Assembly (NCBI GenBank): GCA_024704765.1
Contig: JAKMXF010000156.1
Location: 1 to 22,858 of the forward strand
Direction of reading: 5' to 3'
DNA: 22,858 nt
Source: Oopsacas minuta
Taxonomy: Eukaryota; Porifera; Hexactinellida; Lyssacinosida; Leucopsacidae
Within the stretch, counting starts at the first letter, position 1. The number at the start of each line of letters is the position of its first letter. A program made the position numbers and the translations under genes. Below, one piece after another: positions 18,877 through 22,858 of the stretch. Under the pieces are notes generated by a model. The model saw only the letters and a program-made list of their open reading frames with translations, was not told the DNA's origin and did not search any database.

Positions 18877-19112
18877 CACTTTCAAGATGGCGTCATAACG
18901 ATCAGAGATATCATATCAAAATGTATTATCAGGATATGGAAGTCGAGTATATACTACATGCTAGTTTGATGATTTGGCCATAGAACGGAGGTGATCAAGC
19001 TATTGGTGAATTTTGGCAAAATATGACTTATTTTGATATTTTGTATAGTAACATCCATAAATCCCATGGTATAAATCTTGAAACTGGAATTGTAGTAATT
19101 TCGAATTCTAAA
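18877..19112 (+). repeat. Dispersed repeat AB, right of the insertion
   Basis: CACTTTCAAGATGGCGTC...ATCATATCAAAATGTATTAT...GATCAAGCTATTGGTGAAT, collinear with 9732-9945. It contains a ~20-bp extra segment (TAGTAACATCCATAAATCCC region) relative to the 9.7-kb copy. Confidence 0.85.
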
Positions 19113-20289
19113 TGAATAACCAGGAAGCGCTTGATTTTCTTCTCTCTCAACCATCAATCAGGACAGTAGTCGATTCCTTCATCCAGATATTTGATCTTTC
19201 AGATGGCGAATTCTCCTAAATTCGGAGAAGATTCAGCTAATAGAAGTCTGAACGCGATACTTTCAGTAAACGTAATGATCTGCTTGTCCAGTTCTGATAG
19301 GTTTTGTAATGTTCTTAAGTGTAAGGAATGTAGAGGAATCGGACACACCTGCAGGCTGAAAAGCACAATTTGTTTCACCCAACAAACGATCAAGACAAAT
19401 ATTTAATTCGTGAATATTTGAGTAATGTCTTGCCTTCATTCTTCAATTTCCATACAATAGTTTTCGAAAGCGCTCAAATGCAGGTCCATCGAACCTTGTG
19501 GGGACCTCTATCCGAGGCTATTCAGGCTACGCAATCCCAATCATGAAGAGCCCAGATAATGGAAACGCGACCTGAAACGGCATATCCCCAGTGGCGTAAA
19601 TGTTAATTAACACTGATCTATCTGATGTGTATTGCGAAAACGCGAGGCAACTGAGTAGTCTATGACAGGACGAAATACTTGGATTGCAATAAAGCTACAA
19701 TAGGTTAATATATATTTAACGGGAAATTAACCGTTGGTTATTAAGAACACGCAAAACGTCCAAGTTACCCGACTAATTTAAAATTTCAATTATATTCGTT
19801 ACTTAGATAAAATTGCTATGCCGTAATAATACAGTAAAAAGCATGTTAAATTGATAATCTAAACACTTTATCCCTTGGTAGATGATTTTAGTGTGAACAC
19901 TTAATCTAAATAACTCAAATAACACATATTTCTGGAATTTAACTTCTATTAATTTCCTTACGTCATCATAACAAGAAAAATAGAAGCCATATGAAATTTT
20001 CAATCTGGTCAATCTACTTTAAATAATGATTAACCCATAAGTAAATAATAGATTTTATACCCCTAACTCCAACCTAAATAGATCTACGCTGGTTTATATG
20101 TTTCGCAAATTGTGATTATGTCATCTTAACTCAAACAATAGAAGCCGTGCCAAAAATATTGTGCTGTCAATTAACTAGTAATATCCAATAACCCATAGAT
20201 AGATACATCATACATTTTATGCACTTTAGATATACCCAAGACCCTAAAGCCTACAGATAGCCATTTAAAGCCACTGTGAACTGTATCCT
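19113..20289. other. No recognisable gene
   Basis: Overlapping open frames of 64-71 codons occur on both strands around 19191-19406, with no recognised motif. A GC-richer patch at 19480-19660 stands out from its surroundings but gives no identifiable protein or RNA. The far end may belong to the Helitron remnant. Confidence 0.5.
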
Positions 20290-21014
20290 CATGTAAAATT
20301 CAGTAAGAATTCTAGGGGACTAAACCATTGAGCAAAGGACTCTGAAAACTTTATAGAATGATGGCCAAAATATCTTGCGCAAGTGACAGGATCTTTACTT
20401 TATCAACTCTGCTAATTCACTCCACTGTAAATCCTGCACAATATCTGTGGATAACCTTTCATTATCCAGAATCTCTTTCAGGATTATTAGCAACTTCGGC
20501 CATTTAGTATCAGCTACTGATAGTGTGAGATATAATGTAGGACATCTTAACTGTCGTATCATAGACATAAATTCTTTCTGTTTCTGCTGCCAGAATGCAG
20601 GAGAAGACCGGATAGTCTTTAGGAATTTGAAAGCAACATCATGTGCCAGCATATGCTCAAGGCTTTAAACATTCAGGATATCAGATTGTGTCACAGTCTG
20701 ACTATCTTTGCAGCTTGCTTTTCTCAAACAAATATTATTAGCATTATGTAAGCTCTCTAATGTTTGGATTTTAGAGAGAGTAAGGGTATGATTGTACTAC
20801 ACCTTCTATCATGTCTATATGAGTATGCCAGTAGGTTCTTCAATACACTCGTCCTGTATTATATTCATGGGTGTTCACCTTCTCCGGGAGCTAGCTTCAA
20901 CAGCATGTTATAATTATATATCAAAAGAGTGTCCAATGACCCTGGGTTAACCCGAAGTTCATCCTTTGTCTCATATAGATAGTACAGCTCTTGCAGATAT
21001 ACTCAGCACCCTCT
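20290..21014 (-). pseudogene. Helitron replicase/helicase N-terminal fragment, decayed
   Basis: Read right to left, it shows EYICKSC (~20994-21014), LAPGEGEHP (~20868-20895), KIQTLESLHNANNICLRKAS, then MLAHDVAFKFLKTIRSSPAF, WQQKQKEFMSMIRQL and PTLYLTLSVADTKWPKLL (20395-20652, open). After a frameshift at ~20393 comes KDPVTCARYFGHHSIKF. These are the ordered blocks of the Helitron-like N domain in rolling-circle RepHel proteins (family pattern: SPAYW...MIRQLG.PT.FLTLS.ADT.W, then DPVTCARYF). The segment normally following (FQ.RG.PHIH, leading into the HUH nuclease) has decayed beyond recognition, and no helicase domain is present. Several stops and frameshifts make it inactive. The element boundaries are not visible. 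Confidence 0.8.
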
Positions 21015-22291
21015 GTTCAATAGAAAATAAATTGACTAAAAACTCAGGATTAGACTCATACTTAGAGACTATTTCGTCCTGGTCAACTTCAAAACTGTTT
21101 CCTTAAAATGAAGATATCCACAGCAACAACAAACGTGTGTTGGTCCTAGAGATTATTTGAGAGAAATATTTGAGACTAGAAATCAAAATTCTCGGTATAT
21201 GTTCTATATCTCTCCAGCTATTGTTTGTTATACTCATGCGTAATTGAACTAGCATTATCAGTAAGATATATTGTCTACTTGATAGTTTGAGTTGTCCAGA
21301 TCTCCTTGAGAAGAGAGGGGGATTTCTTACAAATTCTCGGGACTAATAACAGCAACTTGTATATCCACATCAATCTCCATTTGAATAATTTGGTCTTCCT
21401 CAGTCAAAGAATTAGGAGTATTTGGCTCAGTGTTTAGTTTAACCCCACTAATCATCAAAAAGGCTCGGAGAGGAATTGCTAATAGGTAGGTGGAAATGCG
21501 CCTATCGTCTCTATCAGTCACAGGAATCAAATATAGCAAATAACCAAGTAATAAACAATAAGTTCTGCAGAAACCAAATATGTAATATATTAACAATTCT
21601 TGTATGCATATGCAGAAAGTAGGAGTATGTACAGGAGGACAACAAATGATTGATTATACCACGGTACACTGGGAAAAATAGGGGAAATAGAGATGGTGTT
21701 TCACCAAATATTGATTAGACCCATATTATCGGATTCAGCATAGTCTAAAACTTGTAAAAACAAAGTAATAAAGTCATAAGACTTCTACATTCTAAATATT
21801 GTTGATGCGTATGAATGACTATATTTCAATTTTCAACTCTCATAATATTGTACTTTTTGAATCCTAATATTGCTTCGTTTAAACTCACCAAGTATAGTAT
21901 GATGCTTGTAATTTCAACTAGCTATTCATTCCTTTATTTATTGCTACTAAAACGTAAAGCTATTAATGAGAGTTGAAAACTAGCACAATTCCTAAATATA
22001 CCATTCAATTCGCCGGTTTTCTATTGTTCGGACACAATTTCATTGGACAATACAGTGAGAAAACTTTGGGTGGTGGGTCGTGGTCATATGTTTAGATGTT
22101 GTAAAATGGTAGATTATCATTTATACGTAATTTTTAGATAGATTGCAGACCCCCTCAAAGACCCAACAGACATCTTTTTTGCAAAATTTGGTATAGACAT
22201 GTGGTGAAATTTAAAGTGGCTATTTTGAATATTTTAATATTCCTTATTTTTAATGTTTTTGCTATATTGATTAGAGAGATAATGAATAATC
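21015..22291. other. No recognised gene; open frame at 21327-21596 (minus)
   Basis: An 89-codon minus-strand frame (PVTDRDDRRISTYLLAIPLR...) has only a TTG at its start and no motif I can place. It could be upstream sequence of the Helitron remnant. The rest is AT-rich and featureless. Confidence 0.4.
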
Positions 22292-22540
22292 GTGAGGTTT
22301 ATGACATTCTCAAATCTAAGCCTTCAGTTAGAGCCTCATTCAATGACACTTCTAATTGTAGGACTACCTGATCCCGAGCTGAATACTATTAGGAGCAAAT
22401 TCAGAGAACTCAAATCCAGTAGAGATTCTTATCTGAGAAATCGTGATTTAGACACCTGGGAAGGGATATTATTCTACTCTTCTATTTTTGGACACCCTGC
22501 CAAAAGATATGCTCTCTCGACCGGACAGTTTCGAGGCTGA
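22292..22540 (+). other. Unrecognised open frame
   Basis: About 80 codons are open (first ATG at 22301), including LIVGLPDPELNTIRSKFREL and RNRDLDTWEGILFYSS. The composition is protein-like, rich in charged residues, but I do not recognise it and no splice or promoter signal supports it. It may be chance or an eroded transposon fragment. Confidence 0.2.
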
Positions 22541-22686
22541 CTTATCCACCGAGATCAGGAAACCGCTTTCTGTATTAACTCTTAAGTGTTTGAGATTTAG
22601 ATTAACTCGCTTCAAATATATAACCAACTACAGGAGAGCGTAGAATCCAACTCACAAATTTCTTATTATTTGCATTTAAACTACTA

Positions 22687-22707
22687 CGGGCGTTTAATAA
22701 GTAGTCG
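22687..22707 (-). repeat. Candidate mariner terminal repeat (3' end of element)
   Basis: CGGGCGTTTAATAAGTAGTC preceded by TA lies about 60 bp beyond the transposase stop, where a mariner end would be expected. The other end is outside the window, so the inverted-repeat match cannot be tested here. Confidence 0.35.
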
Positions 22708-22750
22708 TTATCACATTGTAATTCTAAATCTTTCTAGCATAATTGTGTAT

Positions 22751-22858
22751 TCAGTGATTGAGTTTCTCAAAGTATTCCCCTTCGTGCTGTAAAACCAATT
22801 TCAGCCTTTTTATCCAATCGAAAAATACTTTTTTGTAGTCTTCGGTTGGTACACCTTT
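22751..22858 (-). pseudogene. Mariner-family transposase, C-terminal 35 residues (partial)
   Basis: The minus strand enters at the window edge and reads KGVPTEDYKKVFFDWIKRL, then KLVLQHEGEYFEKLNH and a stop at 22751-22753. Mariner transposases end in this way (G(I/V)...F...F..W..R...C....GEYFE). The fragment itself has no lesion, so it may belong to an intact or broken element continuing to the right. The Cys usually before the GEYFE stretch is Val/Leu here. Confidence 0.7.

Noticed and set aside
19191-19406. CKEC...C zinc-finger-like frame
   Set aside because: The Cys spacing fits no finger family, and an equally long frame exists on the other strand.

Overview
The window is eukaryotic nuclear DNA, AT-rich and mostly non-coding. 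It has GT-AG introns, THAP and BED zinc fingers and many DNA transposons, and no bacterial gene organisation. The transposon families (P-like with THAP, BED-type hAT, pogo-like, mariner, Helitron) and the helicase point to an invertebrate animal, most likely an arthropod. A crustacean would fit, but that is a guess. Two isolated N bases (3101, 15097) mark unresolved assembly positions.

Layout. Positions 195-2184 (minus) hold a wrecked P-element-like transposase with an N-terminal THAP domain, two short introns and several frameshifts. A ~180-bp sequence just upstream of it (2401-2582) recurs inverted at 13962-14141. An orphan hAT terminus with a 24-bp perfect palindrome lies at 2886-2960. An unrecognised coding-like fragment follows at 3461-3844 (minus). 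Positions 4374-6435 are a complete hAT element with matching termini, an exact 8-bp target duplication and a decayed BED/ZBED5-like transposase. Positions 6790-8360 hold another unrecognised decayed frame, a hAT C-terminal remnant (minus), a degenerate array of 17-18 bp units and a second orphan hAT terminus. Positions 8800-11530 carry dispersed repeats and no recognisable gene.

The only intact gene is a single-exon DEAD-box RNA helicase of the DDX5/Dbp2 (p68) subfamily at 11533-13554 (minus). Beyond it lie a pogo-like MITE (15923-16104), a 1,051-bp hAT-type non-autonomous element (17818-18868) inserted into an older repeat whose unoccupied copy sits at 9694-9945, a Helitron replicase fragment (20290-21014, minus) and the C-terminal end of a mariner transposase at the right edge (minus).

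The genes do not form a pathway. One cellular helicase gene lies in a graveyard of DNA transposons from at least five lineages. I found no intact unknown system. The most informative structures are the nested hAT insertion with its paralogous empty site, the repeat shared between the P-like element flank and a distant copy, the degenerate 17-18 bp array, and two coding-like fragments that I cannot place.
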